49,964 nucleotides of DNA from the NCBI GenBank assembly GCA_035565355.1, contig DATMSM010000047.1, forward strand, positions 1-49,964, written 5' to 3'. The position numbers were made by a program, and so were the translations under genes. This stretch comes from Ga0074130 sp035565355. GTDB taxonomy: Bacteria; Pseudomonadota; Gammaproteobacteria; Burkholderiales; Rhodocyclaceae. The notes beneath the pieces were generated by a model, which was not told the DNA's origin, searched no databases, and was given only the letters and a program-made list of their open reading frames with translations. Shown here piece after piece: positions 43,166 to 49,964 of this stretch (its first letter is position 1; every line of letters begins with the position of its first letter).

Positions 43166-43909
43166 TCAAGCCGCGGCAGCGATGGACAGAAACTCATCAA
43201 CCACCAGCGAAGCCCCACCCACCAGACCACCGTCAATATCCGGCTGAGCAAACAGCTCACCTGCATTGGCAGCCTTGACGCTGCCGCCGTACAAAATCCG
43301 CAACTGCGCGGCGATCTCCGCGCCCGCCGTCGCCACCCGATGCCGCAACAAGGCATGCACCTGCTGCGCCTGTTCCGGTGTCGCCGTACGACCAGTACCG
43401 ATGGCCCACACCGGTTCATACGCCAACACCGCACGCGCAAAAACTTCGACACCGCAAGCATCCAGCACCGCATCCAGCTGCGCCAGCACCACCGCCTCGG
43501 TCTGCCCTGCTTCGCGCTCGGCCAGCGTTTCGCCGACACAGACAATCGGCGTCAAGCCGCCGCTCAGCGCCGCCTTGACCTTGGCGACCACCTGCGCGTC
43601 GCTTTCGCCATGCAGGCTGCGTCGCTCCGAATGCCCGACAAGCACGTAGCGACAGGCAAAGTCGGCCAGCATGCCGGCACCAACCTCGCCGGTGTAAGCA
43701 CCCTGGGCATGCGCCGAAACATCCTGCGCCCCCCAGCTCACTTGACTGCCCTGCAAGGCCGCCTGCGCCTGCTGGAGATAGGGGAAAGGCACACATACCG
43801 CCATCTCTGCCCGTTGCTCACCAGCCATCGCAAGCCCCTGCAACAACGGCGTGTTGGCGGCCAGGGAGCCGTGCATCTTCCAGTTACCTACGACCAGCGT
43901 ACGCCGCAT
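43166..43909 (-). CDS. tpiA: Triosephosphate isomerase
   Basis: The 247-residue TIM-barrel enzyme interconverts dihydroxyacetone phosphate and glyceraldehyde 3-phosphate. Catalytic residues are visible: Lys11 (VGNWKMHG), the His of YVLVGHSERR and the Glu of AYEPVWAIGTG; the phosphate loop ends in LYGGSVKAAN. The ATG at 43909 is supported by a TATAAT -10 element at 43938-43943, which excludes the frame extension to 43951. Confidence 0.96.
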   Translation of the reverse strand: MRRTLVVGNWKMHGSLAANTPLLQGLAMAGEQRAEMAVCVPFPYLQQAQAALQGSQVSWGAQDVSAHAQGAYTGEVGAGMLADFACRYVLVGHSERRSLHGESDAQVVAKVKAALSGGLTPIVCVGETLAEREAGQTEAVVLAQLDAVLDACGVEVFARAVLAYEPVWAIGTGRTATPEQAQQVHALLRHRVATAGAEIAAQLRILYGGSVKAANAGELFAQPDIDGGLVGGASLVVDEFLSIAAAA

Positions 43910-43937
43910 AAAGCTGTCCAGAAAGAAAATCTGGACG

Positions 43938-43943
43938 ATTATA
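43938..43943 (-). promoter_or_regulatory. Candidate -10 element of the tpiA promoter
   Basis: The minus strand has a perfect TATAAT 29-34 bases upstream of the tpiA ATG. A matching -35 is weak, so an activator or an extended context may be needed. Independent transcription fits the pstB terminator located about 100 bases further upstream. Confidence 0.45.
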
Positions 43944-44034
43944 ACTTCCATGGCCCCTTTTAGCCAGCCGCCGGATTGACTGCTATCAAGGGAAATTCAG
44001 GGTGTTAGCCCGCTTCTTCGCCCACGCTCCCAAC

Positions 44035-44056
44035 AAAAAAGCAGCCCGTAGGCTGC
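44035..44056 (-). terminator. Rho-independent terminator of the pst operon
   Basis: On the minus strand GCAGCC-TACG-GGCTGC is followed by TTTTTTG. It lies 39 bases after the pstB stop, so pstSCAB ends here and phoU is not part of the operon. Confidence 0.88.
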
Positions 44057-44094
44057 CTATTTGCAATTCTTCCTTGGACTGCCGATAGGAGAAC

Positions 44095-44874
44095 TTAGCC
44101 GAAGCGACCGGTTATATAGTCCTCGGTCTGTTTCTTCTGCGGCTTGATGAAGATCTGATCGGTGACACCGAACTCGATCAGTTCGCCCAGGTACATGTAG
44201 GCGGTGAAGTCCGAGATGCGGGCCGCCTGCTGCATGTTGTGGGTGACGATGGCAATGGTGAACTCGCCCTTGAGTTCGGAGATCAGCTCCTCGATGCGCA
44301 TGGTCGAGATCGGGTCCAGCGCCGAGGTCGGCTCGTCAAGCAGCAGGACTTCGGGCTTGACGGCCACGGCACGGGCGATGCACAGGCGCTGCTGCTGGCC
44401 GCCGGAAAGGCTCATACCGCTCTGGTTGAGCTTGTCCTTCACTTCGTCCCACAAGGCCGCCTTCTTCAGCGCCCACTCGACACGCTGAACCATTTCACCC
44501 TGCGACAGGCGCTCGTGCAGGCGCACACCGAAAGCGATGTTCTCGAAGATGGACATCGGGAACGGCGTCGGCTTCTGGAACACCATGCCGACCTTGGCGC
44601 GCAGGGAGTTCAGGTCCATGCCCTTGTCGAGAATATTCTGACCTTCCAGCAGCAGTTCGCCAGTGGCGCGCTGCTCGGGATAAAGGTCGTACATGCGGTT
44701 CATGGTCCGCAACAAGGTCGACTTGCCGCAGCCCGACGGGCCGATGAAGGCTGTCACATTGGACTTGTAGATCTCGAGATTGATGTTCTTCAGGGCGTGA
44801 TACTTGCCGTAGTAGAAATCGAAGTTGCGGAATGCGATCTGGGTGTCAAGCATTACTGCGTTCTCGGTCAGCAT
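44095..44874 (-). CDS. pstB: Phosphate ABC transporter ATP-binding protein
   Basis: The 259-residue ATPase of the high-affinity phosphate importer has Walker A GPSGCGKST, Q-loop VFQKPTPFPMS, signature LSGGQQQRL, Walker B LLLDEPTSALDP and the H-loop VTHNMQQA. The PTPFP Q-loop region is specific for PstB. A start at 44853 is an alternative. It follows pstA by 40 bases and is followed by a terminator. Confidence 0.97.
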   Translation of the reverse strand: MLTENAVMLDTQIAFRNFDFYYGKYHALKNINLEIYKSNVTAFIGPSGCGKSTLLRTMNRMYDLYPEQRATGELLLEGQNILDKGMDLNSLRAKVGMVFQKPTPFPMSIFENIAFGVRLHERLSQGEMVQRVEWALKKAALWDEVKDKLNQSGMSLSGGQQQRLCIARAVAVKPEVLLLDEPTSALDPISTMRIEELISELKGEFTIAIVTHNMQQAARISDFTAYMYLGELIEFGVTDQIFIKPQKKQTEDYITGRFG

Positions 44875-44914
44875 GATGGACTCGATTCTTTCACAAAATA
44901 TTCGGTAGCGGTTT

Positions 44915-45760
44915 TCACTGCTTGTGCTTGGCGCGGAACATCACGCGCGCCAGGATGTTCAAGCCGAGGACACCGAGGGTAATCAGGAACACACCCGCCC
45001 AGGCCAGGGCCTGCCAGTCCTCGAAGGGACTCATGGCGTACTTGAAGATCACCACCGGCAGCGTTGCCATCGGTTCGTTGAGGCTGGCATTCCAGAATTG
45101 GTTGGACAGTGCGGTGAACAGCAATGGCGCGGTTTCGCCGGAGATGCGGGCAATCGCCAGCAGCACGCCGGTCATGACGCCGGCGATGGAGGCGCGCAGC
45201 GTGACACGACCGACCACCACCCACTTTGGCGCGCCCAGCGCAAACGCGGCTTCGCGCATGGCATTGGGAACCAGCACCAACATATTCTCGGTGGTACGAA
45301 TCACGACCGGGATCACGATCAGCGACAGGGCGAACACACCGGCCATACCGGAAAACTTGCCCATGCGCGCCACATAGACTTCATACACGAAGAGACCGAT
45401 GATGATGGAGGGTGCCGACAGCAGCAGGTCGTTGACGAAACGGGTGGTCTTGCCCAGCCAGGTGGTCTTGCCGAACTCGGCCAGATAGATGCCGGCGAAG
45501 AGCCCCACCGGCGTACCGATCAGCACGGCCATGGAGACGATCAGCAAACTGCCGAAGATGGCATTGGCGAGGCCGCCGGTTTCGCTGCCGGGCGGCGGCG
45601 TCATCTCGGTAAACAAGCTGAGAGAGATGCCGGACATGCCCAGCTTGATGGTGGTAAACAGAATCCAGATCAGCCAGAACAGGCCAAAGCCCATGGCCAG
45701 CAGGGAGATGGTCAGCGCCAGCTTGTTCTTGAAGCGGCGCACGGCGTAGAGGTTGCCCAT
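44915..45760 (-). CDS. pstA: Phosphate ABC transporter permease PstA
   Basis: The 281-residue permease has six transmembrane helices and the EAA-type cytoplasmic loop (EAAFALGAPKWVVVGRVTLR) that contacts PstB. ARISGETAPLLFTA is typical of PstA. The N-terminal YAVRRFKNKLAL is a short cytoplasmic lead. Its ATG shares one base with the pstC stop (TAATG), indicating coupling. Confidence 0.96.
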   Translation of the reverse strand: MGNLYAVRRFKNKLALTISLLAMGFGLFWLIWILFTTIKLGMSGISLSLFTEMTPPPGSETGGLANAIFGSLLIVSMAVLIGTPVGLFAGIYLAEFGKTTWLGKTTRFVNDLLLSAPSIIIGLFVYEVYVARMGKFSGMAGVFALSLIVIPVVIRTTENMLVLVPNAMREAAFALGAPKWVVVGRVTLRASIAGVMTGVLLAIARISGETAPLLFTALSNQFWNASLNEPMATLPVVIFKYAMSPFEDWQALAWAGVFLITLGVLGLNILARVMFRAKHKQ

Positions 45761-46740
45761 TACGACTTACCCCCTTCCATCTTGGCCATCTTGAGCAGCA
45801 GCAGGCGCGAGAAGGCCAGCACCACCATGGTGATCAGGAACAGGATCAGGCCGAGTTCGATCAGCGCCGACGTATACATATCGGAGGTCGCCTCGGCAAA
45901 CTCATTGGCCAGCGCGGAAGCGATGCTGTTGCCCGGCATGTAGAGCGAGACGCCGTTGAAGATGTTCATGTTGCCGATCAGGAAAGTCACGGCCATGGTC
46001 TCGCCCAGCGCGCGGCCCAGACCCAGCATGATGCCGCCGATGACGCCCACCTTGGTGTAGGGCAGCACGACGTTCCAGACCACTTCCCAGGTCGTGGCGC
46101 CGACGCCGTAGGCCGACTCTTTCAGCATGGCCGGCGTGACTTCGAACACGTCGCGCATCACCGAGGCGATGAAGGGGATGATCATGACGGCGAGGATGAT
46201 GCCGGCGCTGAGAATGCCGACGCCCATGGGCGGGCCCTGGAACAGGACACCAACCACCGGAATCCAGCCCAGCGCGGAAGTCAGGGCCGGCTGAATGTGC
46301 TCGGCGAACAAGGGGGCAAACACCAACAGACCCCACATGCCGTAGACGATGCTGGGTACGCCAGCGAGCAATTCGACGGCAATACCGAGCGGGCGGCGCA
46401 GCCAGGTGGGCGCGAGCTCGGTCAGAAACAGGGCGATGCCGAAACTCACGGGCACCGCAATCACAAGGGCCACGGCAGACGTCATCAAGGTGCCGTAGAT
46501 CGGAATCAGGGCGCCGAAACGTTCGGCCGGCGGATTCCACTCGCCCGTCCACAGAAAGGCCAGGCCAAATTTCTGGATGGACGGCATGGCGCCGTGAATC
46601 AGCGAAACAATGATGCCGGCGAGCAGTAGCAGCGTCAGAAATGCAAAGAAGCGGGTCAGATTGAAAAAGACCCAGTCGCCCCAGCGGCGGCGGGGTGCGG
46701 CCCGATTGAAAGATAGCGCTGCGGCTTGGTTTGTGCTCAA
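45760..46740 (-). CDS. pstC: Phosphate ABC transporter permease PstC
   Basis: The 326-residue permease has an N-terminal cytoplasmic extension, six main transmembrane helices, the GVPSIVYGMWGL segment and an EAA-like loop (ESAYGVGATTWEVVWNVVLPYTK). LGRALGETMAVTFLIGN is characteristic of PstC. It lies 93 bases after pstS, with a terminator-like hairpin in between. Confidence 0.96.
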   Translation of the reverse strand: MSTNQAAALSFNRAAPRRRWGDWVFFNLTRFFAFLTLLLLAGIIVSLIHGAMPSIQKFGLAFLWTGEWNPPAERFGALIPIYGTLMTSAVALVIAVPVSFGIALFLTELAPTWLRRPLGIAVELLAGVPSIVYGMWGLLVFAPLFAEHIQPALTSALGWIPVVGVLFQGPPMGVGILSAGIILAVMIIPFIASVMRDVFEVTPAMLKESAYGVGATTWEVVWNVVLPYTKVGVIGGIMLGLGRALGETMAVTFLIGNMNIFNGVSLYMPGNSIASALANEFAEATSDMYTSALIELGLILFLITMVVLAFSRLLLLKMAKMEGGKS

Positions 46741-46783
46741 GATGCTCTCGCGGTCAGAAATGGATCAGGGAAATGCGGCTCTG

Positions 46784-46821
46784 CAAGAAAAGCGCCGTAC
46801 CGGAGAATTCGGTACGGCGCT
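46784..46821 (-). terminator. Attenuator-like terminator between pstS and pstC
   Basis: AGCGCCGTACC and GGTACGGCGCT form an 11-bp stem (46791-46821) with a 9-base loop, followed on the minus strand by TTTCTT. Placed 12 bases after pstS, it would let most transcripts stop there, yielding more binding protein than permease, a common arrangement for ABC transporters. Confidence 0.75.
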
Positions 46822-46833
46822 CGGAGGCAGAGT

Positions 46834-47877
46834 TTACTTCCAGATTGGCTTGCCTGCAGGATCCTTGAGCTGATTTGTCCAGGTGGTGACGACAGACTTG
46901 ATCACGGCGTCGGGCATCGGCACATAATCCATGCCGGAAGCCATGGTGGCGCCGTTCTTGTAGGCCCAGTCGAAGAACTTCAGGACTTCAGCGCCTTGTT
47001 CCGGCTTGGCCTGCGACTTGTGCATGATGATGAAGGTCGCACCCGAGATCGGCCAGGCATCCTTGCCCTTCTGATTGGTCAGGATTTCATAGAAGCTGTT
47101 GGACCAGTTGGCACCGGCGGCGGCGGCCTTGAAGGTGGCTTCGTCCGGGGCAACAAAATGGCCGTCGGCGTTCTGTACCAGGGTGTGCGCCATCTTGTTC
47201 TGCTTGGCGTAGGCGTACTCGACATAGCCGATGGCACCCTTGAGGCGCTGCACGAAGGCGGACACGCCTTCATTGCCCTTGCCGCCCATGCCGACAGTCA
47301 TATTGACGGCAGTACCTTCGCCGATGAGCTGCTTCCACTCGGGGCTGACCTTGGACAGGTAGTTGGTGAAGATGAAGGTGGTACCCGAGCCATCGGCACG
47401 ACGCACAACCTGGATCGGCAGCGTCGGCAGCTTGAGGCCGGGGTTCAGGGCGCTAATCGCCTTGTCATCCCAGCTGGTGATCTTGCCCATGTAGATATCG
47501 GCGATGACCGGACCGGTCAGCTTCAGCTTGCCCGGCTCAACGCCCGGGACATTGACGACCGGCACAACGCCGCCGATCACGGTCGGAAACTGGATGAAAC
47601 CTTCCTTCTCCAGCGCTTCCGGCTTCAGCGGTGCGTCGGAGGCGCCGAAATCGACGGTCTTGGCGGTGATCTGCTTGATGCCGCCACCCGAGCCGATGGA
47701 CTGGTAGTTGATGCGATTGCCAGTGGCCTTGTTGTAGGCATCAGCCCACTTGGAATACAGCGGTGCCGGGAAAGACGCGCCTGCGCCAGTAATCTCGGCA
47801 GCGTGGGCGGAAGCAAAACACATCGCAGCGCCTGCAGTCAGGGCCAGACGGGCAGCCCACTTCTTCGAAACGAACAT
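46834..47877 (-). CDS. pstS: Phosphate ABC transporter substrate-binding protein
   Basis: The 347-residue periplasmic protein has a signal peptide (MFVSKKWAARLALTAGAAMCFASAHA) and the phosphate-site motifs ITGAGASFPAPLYSKW, GSGGGIKQI, VDFGASDAPL and RADGSGTTFIFTNYLS. It captures phosphate for PstCAB. The ATG at 47877 has an AGAGG ribosome-binding site; the longer frame from 47937 would start inside the promoter. A Pho box and -10 lie upstream. Confidence 0.97.
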   Translation of the reverse strand: MFVSKKWAARLALTAGAAMCFASAHAAEITGAGASFPAPLYSKWADAYNKATGNRINYQSIGSGGGIKQITAKTVDFGASDAPLKPEALEKEGFIQFPTVIGGVVPVVNVPGVEPGKLKLTGPVIADIYMGKITSWDDKAISALNPGLKLPTLPIQVVRRADGSGTTFIFTNYLSKVSPEWKQLIGEGTAVNMTVGMGGKGNEGVSAFVQRLKGAIGYVEYAYAKQNKMAHTLVQNADGHFVAPDEATFKAAAAGANWSNSFYEILTNQKGKDAWPISGATFIIMHKSQAKPEQGAEVLKFFDWAYKNGATMASGMDYVPMPDAVIKSVVTTWTNQLKDPAGKPIWK

Positions 47878-47914
47878 ATTAGCGACCTCTCGGTTTGGTT
47901 GTAGTACGCCACGC

Positions 47915-47948
47915 AGTATAAAAACGCTATGTGACACTCATATTACAA
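47915..47948 (-). promoter_or_regulatory. PhoB-type promoter of pstSCAB (Pho box plus -10)
   Basis: On the minus strand TTGTAATATGAGTGTCAC (47931-47948) matches the Pho box layout of two 7-base repeats 11 bases apart: TTGTAAT (5 of 7 with CTGTCAT) and GTGTCAC (6 of 7 with CTGTCAC). Exactly 10 bases further is TATACT (47915-47920), a good -10 element. The box occupies the -35 position, as at PhoB-activated promoters. Start of transcription would be near 47908. Confidence 0.75.
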
Positions 47949-47974
47949 GTTGTCATTTCGACAATTCAGCGTGC

Positions 47975-48019
47975 CTGCCTTGCCCAGACTGCGCCACAAG
48001 GCCGCAGTCCGCAAGGCAG
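47975..48019. repeat. Large imperfect palindrome in the pstS / glycosyltransferase divergent region
   Basis: CTGCCTTGC (47975-47983) pairs with GCAAGGCAG (48011-48019), and inside them GACTGCG (47987-47993) pairs with CGCAGTC (48003-48009). There is a 3/1-base internal loop and a 9-base terminal loop. No T run flanks it. It separates the pstS promoter from the start of the glycosyltransferase transcript; its role (terminator, regulator site or leader structure) is open. Confidence 0.6.
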
Positions 48020-48112
48020 CCTGTCACGCGGGCTTAACCGGGCTGTCATTGTCACGACATCTTGAACGGGCAGCCTGCCGGCCTGCACAGTGACCACAAG
48101 GCCAGGGCCCGC

Positions 48113-49279
48113 ATGCACATCTTGATGATTTCCGACGTTTATTTTCCGCGCATCAATGGCGTTTCCACCTCCATCCAGACCTTCAGGGAAGGATTGGCCG
48201 AGGAGAATATCAAGGTCACCCTGGTCGCGCCGAACTATGCCAAGCCGGGCCAGGACGCCACCGGGGCCGATGACGAACACCTGCTGCGCCTGCCGGCGCG
48301 CGCCATTCCCTTCGATCCGGAAGACCGCCTGATGCACCGCAGTCATCTACGCCGCCTGCCACAGACGCTGCAGGGCCAGCATTTCGACCTGATCCATGTG
48401 CAGACGCCGTTCGCCGCCCATTACACCGGCCTGAAGTTTGCCAAACAGCGGCAGATTCCTTGCATCGCCACCTACCACACCCACTTCGAAGAATATTTCC
48501 ACCACTACCTGCCGATCATGCCGCGCCCGATGGCACGCAGCATGACACGGCGCCTGGCGCGCAGCCAGTGCAATGCGCTGGACGCCGTCATCGTGCCGTC
48601 ATCGGCAATGAAGCATGCCCTGCACGACTACGGCGTCACCCGGCCCATGCATGTGCTGCCGACCGGAATTCCGCTGACCCAGTTCAATGTCCACACTGAG
48701 AACGACTTCCGGCAGCGCCACAAGCTGCCCGTCGGCCGCCCGCTGGCACTCTTTGTCGGGCGCGTTGCCCACGAAAAGAACCTGCATTTCTTGCTGCAGG
48801 CCATGCAGCACGCCTTGAAGCTGAGGCCGGAGCTCGCCCTGGTCATCGCCGGCGAGGGGCCGGCCCTGAATAGCCTGAAAAAGGCCGCCGCCCAGATGGG
48901 CATCGCCAAGGACGTCTTCTTCCTCGGCTACCTCGACCGCAAGCAGGAGCTGCCGCTTTGCTACGCAGCCGCCGACCTGTTTGTATTCTCCTCGCTGACC
49001 GAAACCCAGGGCTTGGTCTTGCTCGAAGCCATGGCCGCCGGCCTGCCCGTGCTTGGCATCCCGGCCATGGGGGCGGCCGACATACTCAAGCCGCAGCGCG
49101 GCGCCGTCTGCGCCCCGAGGGAAGTGCAGGGATTCGGCAGTCTGATGGCCGAATTGCTGGTCGACACGAATCGCCTTGCCAAACTCTCCGCCGAGGGGCG
49201 AGAATTCGCCCAGACATGGGGCGCACCCGAACGCGCCCGCCAGCTTGCCCACCTCTACCGCCAGATCGCGCAACCATGA
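48113..49279 (+). CDS. GT4-family glycosyltransferase, probable glycolipid synthase
   Basis: The 388-residue GT-B enzyme begins HILMISDVYFPRINGVSTS, the GT4 N-terminal acceptor domain. IATYHTHFEEYFHHYLP at about 118-134 resembles the TYHTxxExYxHY segment of diacylglycerol glucosyltransferases. LFVGRVAHEKN opens the donor domain, and ETQGLVLLE (about 301-309) is the EX7E nucleotide-sugar motif. A membrane-lipid acceptor is therefore likely, but is inferred. The ATG at 48113 has AGGG upstream; a TTG at 48062 in the same frame is less likely. The stop overlaps dgkA (ATGA). It is divergent from the Pho-controlled pst operon. Confidence 0.85.
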   Translation: MHILMISDVYFPRINGVSTSIQTFREGLAEENIKVTLVAPNYAKPGQDATGADDEHLLRLPARAIPFDPEDRLMHRSHLRRLPQTLQGQHFDLIHVQTPFAAHYTGLKFAKQRQIPCIATYHTHFEEYFHHYLPIMPRPMARSMTRRLARSQCNALDAVIVPSSAMKHALHDYGVTRPMHVLPTGIPLTQFNVHTENDFRQRHKLPVGRPLALFVGRVAHEKNLHFLLQAMQHALKLRPELALVIAGEGPALNSLKKAAAQMGIAKDVFFLGYLDRKQELPLCYAAADLFVFSSLTETQGLVLLEAMAAGLPVLGIPAMGAADILKPQRGAVCAPREVQGFGSLMAELLVDTNRLAKLSAEGREFAQTWGAPERARQLAHLYRQIAQP

Positions 49280-49683
49280 ACCATCCTGCCCCGCCCCAGC
49301 CGCCGCACAGCGAAAGCCCCTTCAAGGGCAAGACCGGTCTGACCCGGGTCTGGAATGCGTTCAACTATTCGCTGGCCGGCCTCGCCGCCGCCTGGAAGAA
49401 CGAGGACGCCTTCCGCCAGGAAGTGCTGCTCGCCGTCCTGCTGATCCCGACAGCCCTCTTCTGCCCGGTCAGCCCGGTTGAAAAGGCCATCATGATCGCC
49501 AGCGTCCTGCTCGTCATCATCGTCGAACTGCTCAACTCCGCTGTGGAAGCGGCCATCGACCGCATCTCGCTGGATCGACATCTGCTCTCCAAGCGGGCCA
49601 AGGATGTCGGCAGCGCCGCCGTGCTGATCGCCCTGCTCAACGTGGCGATCGTGTGGGGATTGATCCTGGTGCCTTTGCTGTAA
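49276..49683 (+). CDS. dgkA: Diacylglycerol kinase
   Basis: The 135-residue membrane enzyme has an N-terminal cytoplasmic segment (FKGKTGLTRVWNAFNYSLAGL), three transmembrane helices and the catalytic signature ELLNSAVEAAIDRIS between helices 2 and 3. It phosphorylates diacylglycerol to phosphatidic acid at the inner membrane. The ATG overlaps the glycosyltransferase stop by 4 bp, so the two are made together. Pairing with a probable diacylglycerol-using glycosyltransferase suggests control of the diacylglycerol pool. Confidence 0.94.
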   Translation: MNHPAPPQPPHSESPFKGKTGLTRVWNAFNYSLAGLAAAWKNEDAFRQEVLLAVLLIPTALFCPVSPVEKAIMIASVLLVIIVELLNSAVEAAIDRISLDRHLLSKRAKDVGSAAVLIALLNVAIVWGLILVPLL

Positions 49684-49740
49684 CACAAGCATCACTCAAG
49701 TTTCATCAGATGTTCTTGATCGGCCGGCACATTGGCCGGC

Positions 49741-49964
49741 ATGAACACAGAAACCCAAGCAACCAGGACTGAAACCGCCGCCCGCATGGCGCAGCCATCC
49801 GCGGACAAACTGCGGATTGCGATCGTCACCGAAACCTATCCGCCCGAGATCAACGGCGTCGCCATGACACTGGGGCGGCTGATTCACGGACTGCGTCAGC
49901 AAGGACACAGCATCCAGATCGTGCGCCCGCGCCAGCCGGGCGATGCCGCCCGGGCGCAGGACGC
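49741..49964 (+). CDS. Second GT4-family glycosyltransferase, N-terminal part, runs off the right edge
   Basis: About 74 residues are visible. After a polar lead (alternative start at the ATG at 49786) the sequence reads LRIAIVTETYPPEINGVAMT, then LGRLIHGLRQQGHSIQIVRP. This is the first beta-alpha-beta unit of a GT4 GT-B glycosyltransferase with the PPEINGVA acceptor-site loop, similar to MgtA/SQD2-like lipid glycosyltransferases. It follows dgkA by 57 bases that include a GCCGGC pair. The donor domain is outside the window. Confidence 0.85.
   Translation, partial: MNTETQATRTETAARMAQPSADKLRIAIVTETYPPEINGVAMTLGRLIHGLRQQGHSIQIVRPRQPGDAARAQD

Noticed and set aside
1..49964. CRISPR arrays, insertion sequences, prophage genes, rRNA
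   Set aside because: No regularly spaced repeats, transposase or phage structural motifs, or rRNA sequence were seen on either strand.

Overview
The window is a roughly 50 kb chromosomal segment of a Betaproteobacterium. The evidence is gene content and order: gyrA-serC-pheA-hisC-tyrA-aroA/cmk-rpsA-ihfB-lapA-lapB-rfaE1-rfaD-cysM; a complete 14-gene nuo operon led by tpiA, secG and a tRNA-Leu and ending in a DUF2818 gene and a NUDIX gene; and a pst operon. G+C is high almost throughout. Genus-level assignment is not possible from reading alone. The exception to the core character is the first ~1.9 kb, which is more AT-rich and carries accessory genes.

Layout. (1) 1-1.9 kb: the N-terminal part of a DNA methyltransferase running off the left edge on the minus strand, and a small unknown protein on the plus strand followed by an elaborate nested palindrome. 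(2) 2.0-5.0 kb, minus: an EEP-family phosphohydrolase, cardiolipin synthase ClsB and a YbhN-like membrane protein, the same trio as E. coli ybhP-clsB-ybhN. (3) 5.2-5.8 kb, plus: a secreted SRPBCC-fold protein. (4) 22.1 down to 5.8 kb, minus: a ~16 kb head-to-tail supercluster from gyrA through serine/aromatic/histidine biosynthesis (with an AroA-Cmk fusion), ribosomal protein S1, IHF beta, LapA/LapB, ADP-heptose synthesis, cysteine synthase and a DnaQ-like exonuclease. (5) 22.3-27.0 kb, plus: an MtaD-type deaminase, an OmpA-family porin with its own promoter and terminator, ubiG, gph, and an isolated cheR, followed by a palindrome-rich intergenic stretch. (6) 43.9 down to 27.2 kb, minus: tpiA, secG, tRNA-Leu(GAG), nuoA-N, DUF2818, NUDIX hydrolase. 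(7) 47.9 down to 44.1 kb, minus: pstSCAB behind a convincing Pho box, without phoU. (8) 48.1 kb to the right edge, plus: a GT4 glycosyltransferase, diacylglycerol kinase and the start of a second GT4 glycosyltransferase, divergent from pstS.

How the genes work together. Most of the window is housekeeping: respiration (complex I), aromatic amino acids, LPS heptose and LPS quality control, translation. The most interesting hypothesis is at the right end. Two lipid-type glycosyltransferases and a diacylglycerol kinase sit back-to-back with the phosphate-starvation pst operon. This suggests a Pho-controlled module that replaces phospholipids with glycoglycerolipids when phosphate is scarce. Other points worth a look are Gln at GyrA position 83, a His-rich loop in NuoL, DUF2818 as a candidate complex I accessory, and several unexplained RNA hairpins. 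No CRISPR array, insertion sequence, prophage or rRNA was found.
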